From Aggregicoccus sp. 17bor-14 (lineage in GTDB: Bacteria > Myxococcota > Myxococcia > Myxococcales > Myxococcaceae), in the NCBI RefSeq assembly GCF_009659535.1, contig NZ_VJZZ01000011.1:186001-250000 (forward strand): a stretch of 64,000 nt of DNA, given 5' to 3'. The notes beneath the pieces are model-generated. The model made no database searches, had not been told where the DNA came from, and worked only from the letters and a program-made list of their open reading frames with translations. Numbering within the stretch: the stretch's first letter is position 1; the number at the start of each line of letters is the position of its first letter. A program made the translations under genes and the position numbers. This document shows, piece by piece, positions 44,198 through 52,481 of the stretch.

Positions 44198-45055
44198 TTG
44201 AACCGCCCTCTCATCACGTTGCTCGCGCTGTGCCTGCTGTCGGCACCGGCGCTCGCTCAGAACGATCCAGGCATGGGCCTGGACCTCACGCAGGATGCCA
44301 AGGAGCCCGCGAAGCAGGACGAGGCCCCGCCCGCGCCGCCGAAGGACGTGCCCAGCGTGGCCGCGCCGGCGCAGACCGAGCGCTCGCCGGACGCGGACCG
44401 CGAGATCACCCAGGACGACCGGGTGAAGAGCGTGCAGCGCAAGGTCTATCTGAAGAAGGGACGCTTCGAGCTCGCGCCCTTCGTCAGCGTCTCCGTCAAC
44501 GACCCGTACTACACCAAGTACGGCGGGGCGCTGCGCGGCGCCTACTACCTGGCGGACTCGCTCGCCATCGCGGGGCGCTTCTCGTTGATGCAGTCCACGG
44601 GCACCGACGACGTGGTCTCGGCCAAGCGCACCTTCGGCAGCCGCATCTTCAACTCGGTGCCCAAGTGGTCGGCCATGGGTGACGTGGAGTGGAGCCCGCT
44701 CTACGGCAAGGTGGCCTTCTTCAACTCCATCCTCCACCTGGATGCGTACCTGCTCGCCGGCGCGGGCGTGGTGAACACCGAGGCGAGCGCGCTGCCGGAG
44801 ATCGGCGTGCAGATCCCCGCCGGTGGCACCGTGGACGACGTCGCCAAGCGCGGCCCCCGCATCGCCGGCGACCTGGGCGTGGGCGCCCGCTTCGTCGCCA
44901 AGGACTTCCTCGCCTTCAACGTGGCGCTGATCAACACCACCTACGTCGACCAGCCCAAGGGCAGCACCAAGGGCTCGACCCAGAACCTCATGACCCTCAA
45001 TGCTGGCGTCTCGATCTTCTTCCCGTTCCACTCGACGGGCCGGGAGGCCGAATGA
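44198..45055 (+). CDS. gltB: gliding-motility outer-membrane barrel GltB-like
   Basis: 285 residues: signal peptide ending PALAQ, a Pro/Ala/Lys-rich linker with GMGLDLTQDA (a segment also in GltC: GLDLTQPE), then a beta-barrel domain from about 85 to the end, alternating strands closing with MTLNAGVSIFFPF. It would be part of the Agl-Glt trans-envelope gliding machine. The start is TTG at 44198, supported by GGAG at 44186-44189 with 8-base spacing and by an immediate signal peptide. It overlaps the next gene by four bases. Assignment of B versus A rests on gene order. Confidence 0.78.
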   Translation: MNRPLITLLALCLLSAPALAQNDPGMGLDLTQDAKEPAKQDEAPPAPPKDVPSVAAPAQTERSPDADREITQDDRVKSVQRKVYLKKGRFELAPFVSVSVNDPYYTKYGGALRGAYYLADSLAIAGRFSLMQSTGTDDVVSAKRTFGSRIFNSVPKWSAMGDVEWSPLYGKVAFFNSILHLDAYLLAGAGVVNTEASALPEIGVQIPAGGTVDDVAKRGPRIAGDLGVGARFVAKDFLAFNVALINTTYVDQPKGSTKGSTQNLMTLNAGVSIFFPFHSTGREAE

Positions 45056-45861
45056 GCCCGCGGCTGCGCTCTGTTCCGGCGGCGCTCGCGCTGCTGCTCT
45101 CGATCCTCGTGCCCCTGCGCGCGCACGCGCAGGACAAGGACCAGCCCACGGCGTCTCCGAGCTCGTCGGAGTCCGAGGCCGGTGACGTCTCCGAGGTGGA
45201 CAAGGATGCCCAGGGGCCGCTGCGCGAGCGGATCCGCCCGGTGTCCGGCAACCTCTTCCTGCGCAAGGGGCGCTTCGAGCTCAGCCCCTCGGTGGGCGTC
45301 TCGATGCGCGACGCCTTCTATACGAAGTACCTCCTCGGCGGGACGCTGACCTACCACCCGCTCGAGACGCTGGGCATCGGGCTGCGCGCTGCGTACTCGG
45401 TGCCGGTGGTCTCCGGCTCCGCGCAGATCTGCTCCTTCGAGGCGGACCAGCGCGGCTGCCGCAAGCCCACCGAGGAGGAGCTCAACCGCGGCGGCCTGGG
45501 CAACCTGCGCCTGCTGGCGGGCGTGGATCTGCAGTGGGCGCCCATCTACGGCAAGCTCTCGCTGCTCTCCTCGTACTTCGCCCACTTCGACATGTACGGC
45601 ATCGCGGGCGCGAGCCTGGTGCAGTACCGCGGCCCCACCCCGAACACCGAGTCGCAGGTCCAGGACTACTGGACCCCGGGCGGCAACGTGGGCGTGGGCT
45701 TCCACTTCTTCCTCACGCGCTCCATCACGCTGCGCACCGAGCTGCGGGACCTGATCTACGTGGAGAAGGTCCGCTTCGCGGGTGACACCAGCTTGCGCAA
45801 CCAGCTGCTCTTCGAGCTGGGCGTCTCCTTCTTCTTCCCCAGCACCACGCCCGAGTCATGA
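45052..45861 (+). CDS. gltA: gliding-motility outer-membrane barrel GltA-like
   Basis: 269 residues and a paralogue of the preceding barrel: both contain LRKGRFEL or LKKGRFEL, YTKY and end in xxGVSxFFPF/FFFP. The signal peptide ends AHAQ; a short charged Ser/Glu-rich linker precedes the barrel. Two Cys (ICSFEADQRGC) may form a disulphide in an external loop. It overlaps both neighbours by ATGA, so gltB-gltA-gltC is one coupled operon. Confidence 0.78.
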   Translation: MSPRLRSVPAALALLLSILVPLRAHAQDKDQPTASPSSSESEAGDVSEVDKDAQGPLRERIRPVSGNLFLRKGRFELSPSVGVSMRDAFYTKYLLGGTLTYHPLETLGIGLRAAYSVPVVSGSAQICSFEADQRGCRKPTEEELNRGGLGNLRLLAGVDLQWAPIYGKLSLLSSYFAHFDMYGIAGASLVQYRGPTPNTESQVQDYWTPGGNVGVGFHFFLTRSITLRTELRDLIYVEKVRFAGDTSLRNQLLFELGVSFFFPSTTPES

Positions 45862-47900
45862 ACCGACTGAACCGGATCCTCCGCGTCGCTCTCGTCGGGC
45901 TCGCCCTCACCTGGGCCCTGCCCGCGCCGGCCCAGAGCTTCGAGGGCCTCGACACCACCGAGACCAAGCCCAAGAAGAAGAAGGGCAAGAAGAAGAAGAC
46001 CACCGACAGCTCGACGGACAGCACCAGCAGCAGCTCGGGCTCGAAGCACTCCAAGCGCAAGGGCAAGTCCACGTCCAAGTCGACGGCCACGTCGACCGAG
46101 GCTCCGGCGGAGGCCGCGCCTGCCGCCCCGGCTCCGGCCGCTGCGCCGGGCAAGTCCGCCGCGCCCGTCACGCCCGCGCCCGCCCCCTCCATGACGCAGG
46201 GGCTGGACCTCACCCAGCCCGAGCCGCCGAAGGCGGCGCAGAAGCCCGCGCCCACCACCACCTTCGAGGCGCTGGACGTGTCCGGCAAGAGCGGGGACCG
46301 CCAGAAGCTGGACGCGGCCATCTCGCTGTTCCGCGACGAGAAGTACGAGCAGGCCTCGATGGCCGCCTACGAGCTGATGAAGGACCCGAAGGTGGCGGAC
46401 CTGCACCTCGAGGCCCAGTACGTGCTCGCCAAGAGCCTGTACCGCATGGGGCTCTACCACTCGAGCCTCGGCGAGTTCTCCAAGATCCTCGCGCGCGGCC
46501 CCTCGTCCAAGTTCTTCAAGAGCAGCCTGGAGTGGCTGTTCTTCATCAGCCGCAAGACGAAGAACGAGACCGTCATCCTGGACGAGATCGCCAAGTACGC
46601 GAACAGCGAGTTCCCGGAGAAGTTCCGCAACGAGTTCCGCTACCTGCTCGCGCGCTACCACTTCGTGCGCGGCCGCGCGCTGGACCAGGTGGGCCAGAAG
46701 GGCGAGGCGGACAAGAGCTTCGACGAGGTGAAGCGGCTCGCGCTGATCATCCCGCGCTCGGATCCGTTCTACCCGCGCGCCAAGTACCTCGAGGGGCTCG
46801 CGTACTTCCGCGCCGGCAGCCAGGTGAAGGACCCGGCGCAGAAGCGCACGGACCCGAACTTCCGCGCCTCCATCGAGAGCATGAAGGAGGTCATCCGCCT
46901 CACGCGGCCCGGCACCAAGACGGGCGAGGAGGCGAAGCTGGACCAGAGCCTTCGCGAGCTCGCGTTCATGCAGCTGGCGCGCACGCACTACGGCCTGCAG
47001 CAGAACCGCTTCGCCATCTTCTACTTCAACAAGGTGGAGCGCGGCGGCAACCAGTGGCTCGAGAGCCTCTTCGAGAGCAGCTGGGCCAACTACCGCGTGG
47101 GCCAGTACGAGCAGGCGCTCGGTAACCTCATCACCCTGAGCAGCCCCTTCTTCCGCGAGGAGTACTTCCCCGAGGCGCTGATCCTCAAGGCGGTCATCTA
47201 CTACGAGAACTGCCGCTACCGGGAGAGCACCCTCATCCTCGAGGACTTCGAGCGCATCTACCTGCCGGTGCACGACCAGCTCGAGCTCATCGCCAACAAG
47301 CAGATGGACCCGGCCGAGTACTACGGCATCCTCGCGGACATCCAGAAGAAGAACCGCGAGGCGCAGGCGAGCAACGCGCCCAAGAACTCCACGGACGTCA
47401 TCCTGGAGCGCATCCTGCGGCTCGCCCTCACCGACCAGGACCTGAAGAAGACCAACGACTCCATCCTCGAGCTGGAGTCCGAGATGGACTCCTTCGGCGA
47501 GAAGCCGGACACCTTCAAGTACTCGGAGCTCTCCAAGAGCCTCATCGAGGGGCTCAAGGTGCAGCGCTCGGAGCTGGTGAACAAGGCCGGCATCATGGCC
47601 AAGGGCAAGCTGGAGACCGAGCTCGCGGCGCTCAAGCAGCTGCTGGCCAACGGCCTGCGCATCAAGTTCGAGACGACCACCAAGGAGAAGGAGTTCCTCG
47701 AGGAGCAGCTCAAGGCGGGCGGCCGCACCGCGATCGTCAAGAGCTACAAGTACTCGGTGGCCGTGGCGGACGACCAGCTCTACTGGCCATTCGAGGGCGA
47801 GTACTGGCGCGACGAGCTGGGCACCTACCAGTACACGCTCACCAAGGGCTGCATCGACCGCGACCGCGCAAACCGCACCGTGCCGGCCAGCGCGCAGTAG
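45858..47900 (+). CDS. gltC: periplasmic TPR gliding protein GltC
   Basis: 680 residues. The signal peptide ends PAPAQ; an extreme Lys-rich then Ser/Thr-rich linker (KPKKKKGKKKK, SSTDSTSSSSGS) and an Ala/Pro stretch reach about residue 110; TPR-like helical repeats follow (for example YEQASMAAYELMKDPKVADLHLEAQYVLAKSL in two halves) up to about 420, and then long helices. This matches the soluble periplasmic TPR protein GltC of the gliding complex. The Lys-rich linker could bind peptidoglycan or acidic polymers. It ends the operon and is followed by a large hairpin. Confidence 0.85.
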   Translation: MNRLNRILRVALVGLALTWALPAPAQSFEGLDTTETKPKKKKGKKKKTTDSSTDSTSSSSGSKHSKRKGKSTSKSTATSTEAPAEAAPAAPAPAAAPGKSAAPVTPAPAPSMTQGLDLTQPEPPKAAQKPAPTTTFEALDVSGKSGDRQKLDAAISLFRDEKYEQASMAAYELMKDPKVADLHLEAQYVLAKSLYRMGLYHSSLGEFSKILARGPSSKFFKSSLEWLFFISRKTKNETVILDEIAKYANSEFPEKFRNEFRYLLARYHFVRGRALDQVGQKGEADKSFDEVKRLALIIPRSDPFYPRAKYLEGLAYFRAGSQVKDPAQKRTDPNFRASIESMKEVIRLTRPGTKTGEEAKLDQSLRELAFMQLARTHYGLQQNRFAIFYFNKVERGGNQWLESLFESSWANYRVGQYEQALGNLITLSSPFFREEYFPEALILKAVIYYENCRYRESTLILEDFERIYLPVHDQLELIANKQMDPAEYYGILADIQKKNREAQASNAPKNSTDVILERILRLALTDQDLKKTNDSILELESEMDSFGEKPDTFKYSELSKSLIEGLKVQRSELVNKAGIMAKGKLETELAALKQLLANGLRIKFETTTKEKEFLEEQLKAGGRTAIVKSYKYSVAVADDQLYWPFEGEYWRDELGTYQYTLTKGCIDRDRANRTVPASAQ

Positions 47901-47928
47901 TAGGCTCCGGCGCCGCGAGCGCCCGCTT

Positions 47929-47966
47929 CCGGGCCGCCCCTCCCCACGAAGGAGGTGGCGGCCCGG
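47929..47966 (+). terminator. large hairpin after gltC
   Basis: CCGGGCCGCC (47929-47938) pairs perfectly with GGCGGCCCGG (47957-47966), and inside it CCTCC pairs with GGAGG (939-943 with 951-955), leaving a 7-base loop and one bulged T. No T-run follows, only TTCGTT, so it may act as a pause or a Rho-assisted terminator and as a 3' stabiliser of the gltBAC message. Confidence 0.6.
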
Positions 47967-48005
47967 TTCGTTCCAGGGGCCACAGAGAAAGGGCAGGGCG
48001 CCGGG

Positions 48006-49322
48006 GTGGGTCACGAGGCACAGCGGGAGCAGGGGGCGGCGCCGGGCTCGCTCGGGGTCATCTTCAGCATCGTGGCGCTGGACCTCATCGGGTTCGGCCT
48101 GCTCATCCCGCAGCTGGGCGTGTACGCGGTGAAGTTCGGCGCCTCGCCCCTGAGCGCGGCGCTGCTCTTGAGCGTGTACTCGCTGATGCAGCTGCTCTTC
48201 GCACCCTGGCTCGGGCGCTTGAGCGACCGCTACGGGCGCAGGCCCGTGCTGCTGGTGAGCCTCGCCGGCAGCCTCGCGGGCTACGTGCTCTTCGCCTTCG
48301 CGCACTCGCTGCCGCTGCTCTTCGTGAGCCGGGTGGTGGACGGGGTGAGCGGGGCGAACATCGCCACCGCGCAGGCCTACGTGGCGGACGTCACCCGGCC
48401 CGAGGAGCGCGCGCGCGGCATGGCGCGCATCGGCATGGCCTTCGGCCTGGGCTTCGTGCTCGGACCCGCGCTGGGCGCGCAGCTGGGCTACTGGGGCGGA
48501 AACCTCGCCATCGGCCTCTTCGCCGCCTCCTTGAGCGGGCTCAACCTGGTCTGGGCCTTCCTGCGCCTGCCCGAGTCGCGCCGCGAGGACAGCGCGCCCG
48601 CGCCCCAGCGCACGGTGCGCGGGGCCTCGGGGCTCCTGCGCCTGCCGGTGGTGGGCGCAGCCCTCGCCCTCTTCCTGCTCTTCCTCACCGCCTTCGCCCA
48701 GATGGAGGGCACCTTCTCCGTCTTCGTCCTCTCGCGCTTCCTCGCGCAGGGCCCCGTGGCGCTCGAGGCAGGGGGCGGCGGCCTCTTCGCGCTGCACGCC
48801 CGCGCGCCCGAGGCGCTCCTGCGCGAGGCGAGCCTGCGCACCGGCTACCTCTTCGCCTTCGTGGGGGTGCTGTCCGCGGCGCTGCAGGGGCTCTACGGGC
48901 GCATGGCCGCGCGCGGGCGGCGCCGGCACGGGGGGAGGGCGGGGCCGGGCGAGGCGGGGCTCGCGGTGGTGGGGCTCGCCGGGGTGACCCTGGGGCTCGC
49001 GCTCTTGCCCCTCGCGCCGAGCTACGCGCTGCTCTTCCTGCCCATGGCGCTGCTCGCGCTGGGCAGCGCGCTGGTGAACCCCTCCTTGAGCGCGCTCGTG
49101 TCCCTGCACGCGCCCGCGGGGCGGCAGGGGGAGGCCCTGGGGGCCTTCCAGGCCTTCGGCTCGCTCGGCCGCATCCTGGGGCCCGCCCTGGGCGGCCTGC
49201 TCTTCACGCAGGCGGGGCCCTCGGCGCCCTACGCGGTGGCGGCGGCCCTGTGTCTGGTGGCCACGGGGGCTGCCCTCCTGCTGCTCGGGCGGGTGAGAAT
49301 GGGTGGGGCCCGGCGCGGGTGA
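48006..49322 (+). CDS. MFS exporter (TetA/DHA-like)
   Basis: About 438 residues with 12 membrane helices beginning GVIFSIVALDLIGFGLLIPQL. MFS motif A (GRLSDRYGRRP) follows helix 2, and motif C-like GFVLGPALGAQLG is in helix 5, the signature of drug:proton antiporters. A roughly 45-residue Gly/Ala/Arg-rich loop lies mid-protein. Substrate unknown. I chose the GTG at 48006; the alternative GTG at 47955 falls inside the hairpin after gltC and has no room for a ribosome-binding site. Confidence 0.88.
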   Translation: MGHEAQREQGAAPGSLGVIFSIVALDLIGFGLLIPQLGVYAVKFGASPLSAALLLSVYSLMQLLFAPWLGRLSDRYGRRPVLLVSLAGSLAGYVLFAFAHSLPLLFVSRVVDGVSGANIATAQAYVADVTRPEERARGMARIGMAFGLGFVLGPALGAQLGYWGGNLAIGLFAASLSGLNLVWAFLRLPESRREDSAPAPQRTVRGASGLLRLPVVGAALALFLLFLTAFAQMEGTFSVFVLSRFLAQGPVALEAGGGGLFALHARAPEALLREASLRTGYLFAFVGVLSAALQGLYGRMAARGRRRHGGRAGPGEAGLAVVGLAGVTLGLALLPLAPSYALLFLPMALLALGSALVNPSLSALVSLHAPAGRQGEALGAFQAFGSLGRILGPALGGLLFTQAGPSAPYAVAAALCLVATGAALLLLGRVRMGGARRG

Positions 49323-49343
49323 GGGCCTAAGATGGGGGGGACC

Positions 49344-50381
49344 ATGGCGAAGACCGTCACCATTGCCTTCGACGTGATGGGCGCCGACCACGGCCCCGAG
49401 GAGGTGGTGCGCGGCGCGGCGCAGCTCTCGCTCGAGAGCCCCCACATCCACGCCCTGCTGGTGGGCGACCGGGCAGTCATCGACGCGGCGCTCGCGGAGA
49501 CGCGCCACTCGGGCGAGCGCATCTCGGTGCACCACGCGCCGGACTTCGTGGCCATGGACGAGAAGCCCGGCGAGGCGCTCGCGCGCAAGCCGCAGGCGAG
49601 CGTGGCGGTGGCGGCGCGGCTCGTCGCCGAGGGCGAGGCGGAGGCGCTCGTCTCCGCGGGAAACACGGGCGCCTGCGTGCTCGCGTGCGCGCGCAACTTC
49701 ACCCTCATCCCGGGCGTGCGCCGCGCGGCGCTCGCCGCCGTGTACCCCACGCGCCGCAGCCGCGGCGAGAAGGACGACCCCTTCAGCCTCATCCTGGACG
49801 TGGGCGCCACGGTGGACGCCACGGCCGAGGACCTGGTGGCCTTCGCCGTCATGGGCACCGCGTACGCGCGCATCGTGAGCCGCAACGAGCGGCCCACCGT
49901 GGCGCTGCTCTCCAACGGCTCCGAGCCGCAGAAGGGCCCGCCGCGCGTGGTGGAGGCGCATCAGCGGCTCGCGGCCCTTCCCGGCGTGAACTTCGTCGGC
50001 AACGTGGAGGGCGTGGACATCCCCAAGGGGACGGCGGACGTGGTGGTGTGCGACGGCTTCGTGGGCAACGTGTGCCTCAAGATGCTCGAGGGCGTGCACG
50101 ACACCGTGGTGGAGCTGGCCAAGTACGCCTACAAGGAGCGCCTCATGTGGCGCGCGGGCCTGGCCATGCTCTCCAGCGGCATCGAGCGCATCAAGGACAT
50201 CACGGACTGGGAGCAGTACGGCGGGGCGCCGGTGCTCGGCTTCGACCGCATCTTCATCAAGGCGCACGGCCGCGCGCGCGCGCGCGCCATCGCGAACGCG
50301 GGCAAGGTGGCCGCGAAGGCGGTGGCCAACGACCTGGGCCGCTCCATCCAAGAGGGCCTCTCCGGAGGGCTCGCGCGGTGA
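49344..50381 (+). CDS. plsX: phosphate acyltransferase PlsX
   Basis: 345 residues. It makes acyl-phosphate from acyl-ACP for phospholipid synthesis. The family core is visible: TIAFDVMGADHGPEEVVRGA, VSAGNTGACVLAC, LLSNGSEPQKG, and VVVCDGFVGNVCLKMLEG. A second ATG 12 bases upstream is possible, but 49344 follows a G-run and gives the usual start. fabH/fabD do not follow; an App1-like phosphatase gene does, 7 bases later. Confidence 0.95.
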   Translation: MAKTVTIAFDVMGADHGPEEVVRGAAQLSLESPHIHALLVGDRAVIDAALAETRHSGERISVHHAPDFVAMDEKPGEALARKPQASVAVAARLVAEGEAEALVSAGNTGACVLACARNFTLIPGVRRAALAAVYPTRRSRGEKDDPFSLILDVGATVDATAEDLVAFAVMGTAYARIVSRNERPTVALLSNGSEPQKGPPRVVEAHQRLAALPGVNFVGNVEGVDIPKGTADVVVCDGFVGNVCLKMLEGVHDTVVELAKYAYKERLMWRAGLAMLSSGIERIKDITDWEQYGGAPVLGFDRIFIKAHGRARARAIANAGKVAAKAVANDLGRSIQEGLSGGLAR

Positions 50382-50388
50382 GGCGCCC

Positions 50389-51426
50389 GTGAGCCTCCCG
50401 GACCGCATCGACCCGCGTCCTCCCAAGCGCATCTACCGCTGGGACCTGGACAAGACCTACCTGCGCACGGAGTTCGACTCCTTCCGCGACCTGGTGCGCA
50501 CCGCCTTCCAGAAGGCGCACGAGAAGGTGGCGGTGCCGGGCGCGAGCGCGCTGATCAAGGAGCTCGCGTCCAACGGCGACAGCCGCCTGTGCATCGTCTC
50601 CGGCAGCCCGCGGCAGATGCGCGCGGTGCTCGAGGAGAAGCTGAAGCTGGACGGCGTGCACTGGGACGAGCTGGTGCTCAAGGACAACGTGGGCAACCTG
50701 CTGCGCGGGCGCTTCCGCGCGCTGCGCGGGCAGGTGGGCTACAAGCTGCCCGTCATCCTCGAGAGCCGCCTGAACGCGCCGGTGGACGCCGAGGAGGTGC
50801 TCTTCGGGGACGACGCCGAGGCGGACGCCTTCATCTACTCGCTCTACGCGGACCTCATCGCGGGGCGCGTGGACGAGCGGGTGCTGGGCCAGGTGCTCGA
50901 GGCCGGCGGCGTGTACCCGGACGACGCGGCGCGCGTGCACAAGGCGTGGAAGGCGATCGCGGTGGGGGACCCCGTGCGCCGCATCTTCATCCACCTGGAC
51001 CGGCTCACCCCGCCCGCGCAGTTCGCGCGCTACGGGCCGCGCGTGGTGCCCATCTTCAACTACTTCCAGGCGGCCCTGGTGCTGATGGCGGACGGGCACC
51101 TCACCGCGCCGCAGGTGCTGCGCATCGCGGTGGAGATGGTGCAGACGGCCGGCCACAACCTCATCACGCTCTCCAACTCCTTCCAGGACCTGCTGCGCCG
51201 CGGGCTCCCGCTGCAGCAGGCGGCCGCCGCGCTGAGCCAGGCGGTGGAGGGGCGCAACCCCCTGCTCAACGTGATGCGCCCCGTGCCGGACATCCTCAAG
51301 GCCTTCACCCAGCGCCTCGCCGCGCTGGGCACCCCGCCGCCCCCGCCGCCCGCACGGCCCGTGAACTACCTGGAGCTCATCGAGCACGCCCTGCCGCGCA
51401 CCCACAAGGCGCGCAAGTCACACTAG
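50389..51426 (+). CDS. App1-like HAD phosphatase (DUF2183 type)
   Basis: 345 residues from a GTG start 7 bases after plsX. The HAD motif I is WDLDKTY (Asp19, Asp21, Thr23); motif II is CIVSGSPRQM; motif III/IV are KLPVILE and FGDDAEADAF. These fit the App1/DUF2183 phosphatidate-phosphatase-like group. Next to plsX, a role in phospholipid metabolism is reasonable inference. The last 30 residues are Pro-rich then basic. Confidence 0.85.
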   Translation: MSLPDRIDPRPPKRIYRWDLDKTYLRTEFDSFRDLVRTAFQKAHEKVAVPGASALIKELASNGDSRLCIVSGSPRQMRAVLEEKLKLDGVHWDELVLKDNVGNLLRGRFRALRGQVGYKLPVILESRLNAPVDAEEVLFGDDAEADAFIYSLYADLIAGRVDERVLGQVLEAGGVYPDDAARVHKAWKAIAVGDPVRRIFIHLDRLTPPAQFARYGPRVVPIFNYFQAALVLMADGHLTAPQVLRIAVEMVQTAGHNLITLSNSFQDLLRRGLPLQQAAAALSQAVEGRNPLLNVMRPVPDILKAFTQRLAALGTPPPPPPARPVNYLELIEHALPRTHKARKSH

Positions 51427-51514
51427 GGCAGGGGGGAGTCCGCGGCGCCGGGACGGGTGCGCTATGCTCCGGCGTTGCGGCCCGCTGGCGCAGGGCCGCA
51501 GCCCCGGAGGGCGC

Positions 51515-52468
51515 ATGCACACCACGACGCGGAGCACCCGAGGAGCCGTCACGCTGGGCCTGCTGCTGGGCGCCGCCGCCCTCGCCGCGCCCGGCAAGCA
51601 CGCGCCGCCCAAGAAGCCGCTGCCGGTGGTGCGCGCGGAGCCCTCCACGACGCACCCCGCGGCCCTCTCGCGCTACCCCGCGCAGCTGCCGCTCGCGGAG
51701 AAGGTGGAGGGGGAGCAGAAGCACAAGAACGCCCTGGTGCGCGACGTCACCTTCGCGGGGCTCGACGCCTCGGACCGGATGCGCGCCTACGTGGTGCAGC
51801 CCGCGGGCCGGGGGCCCTACGCGGGCCTGCTCTACGTGCACTGGCTCGGCGACCCCGAGACGACCAACCGCAAGCAGTTCCTCGACGACGCGGTGGTGAT
51901 GGCGAGCCAGGGCGTGGTCTCGGTGCTGGTGGACGCGATGTGGTCCGAGCCGGGCTGGTACGCCAAGCGCACCTACGAGACCGACTACGAGCGCTCGGTA
52001 CAGCAGGTGCAGCGGCTGCGGCGCGCGCTGGACCTGCTGGTGGCCCAGCCAGGCGTGGACCCGAAGCGCATCGGCTTCGTGGGCCACGACTTCGGCGCGA
52101 TGTACGGCGCCCTCATGGGCGCGGTGGACGGGCGGCCGCGCGCCTACGTGTTCATGGCGGCGAACCCCCACTTCAGCACCTGGTACATGCTGGGCAAGCG
52201 CCAGCCCAAGGACCCGGACGCCTACGTGAAGCAGATGTCCGTGCTGGATCCCACGCGCTACCTGCCCGAGCTCTCGCCCGCGCCCGTGTTCTTCCAGTTC
52301 GCCACGAAGGATCGCTACGTGAGCGCGAAGGAGGCGGACGAGATCTACGCCTCCGCCGGGGAGCCCAAGCTCGAGCGCCGCTACCCCACGGACCACGGCC
52401 TCGAGCTCAAGCGCGGCGCGCAGGATCGCTTCCAGTGGCTGCAGCGCCAGCTCGAGCTGCGCCGCTAG
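51515..52468 (+). CDS. exported alpha/beta hydrolase with Asp nucleophile elbow
   Basis: 317 residues with a signal peptide (GAVTLGLLLGAAALAAPG). The fold matches the dienelactone-hydrolase/S9-like group, but the nucleophile elbow reads GHDFGA with Asp192 in place of Ser or Cys. Asp266 (ATKDRY) and His294 (TDHG) complete a possible triad. An Asp nucleophile is used by haloalkane dehalogenases and epoxide hydrolases; alternatively the protein is inactive. GGAGG at 51506-51510 supports the ATG at 51515. It converges on the Omp85 gene. Confidence 0.82.
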   Translation: MHTTTRSTRGAVTLGLLLGAAALAAPGKHAPPKKPLPVVRAEPSTTHPAALSRYPAQLPLAEKVEGEQKHKNALVRDVTFAGLDASDRMRAYVVQPAGRGPYAGLLYVHWLGDPETTNRKQFLDDAVVMASQGVVSVLVDAMWSEPGWYAKRTYETDYERSVQQVQRLRRALDLLVAQPGVDPKRIGFVGHDFGAMYGALMGAVDGRPRAYVFMAANPHFSTWYMLGKRQPKDPDAYVKQMSVLDPTRYLPELSPAPVFFQFATKDRYVSAKEADEIYASAGEPKLERRYPTDHGLELKRGAQDRFQWLQRQLELRR

Positions 52469-52481
52469 CTCCCGCGCCGCC

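Noticed and set aside
47929-48005. GTG at 47955 as the start of the MFS gene
   Set aside because: It falls within the gltC hairpin with a GGAG directly touching the codon; GTG at 48006 leaves a normal short N-terminus.
45756-50432. 1558-codon open frame on the minus strand opposite gltC, the MFS gene and plsX
   Set aside because: It is antisense to four clearly recognisable genes and its translation is His/Arg/Leu-rich low complexity, the usual shadow of GC-biased codons.
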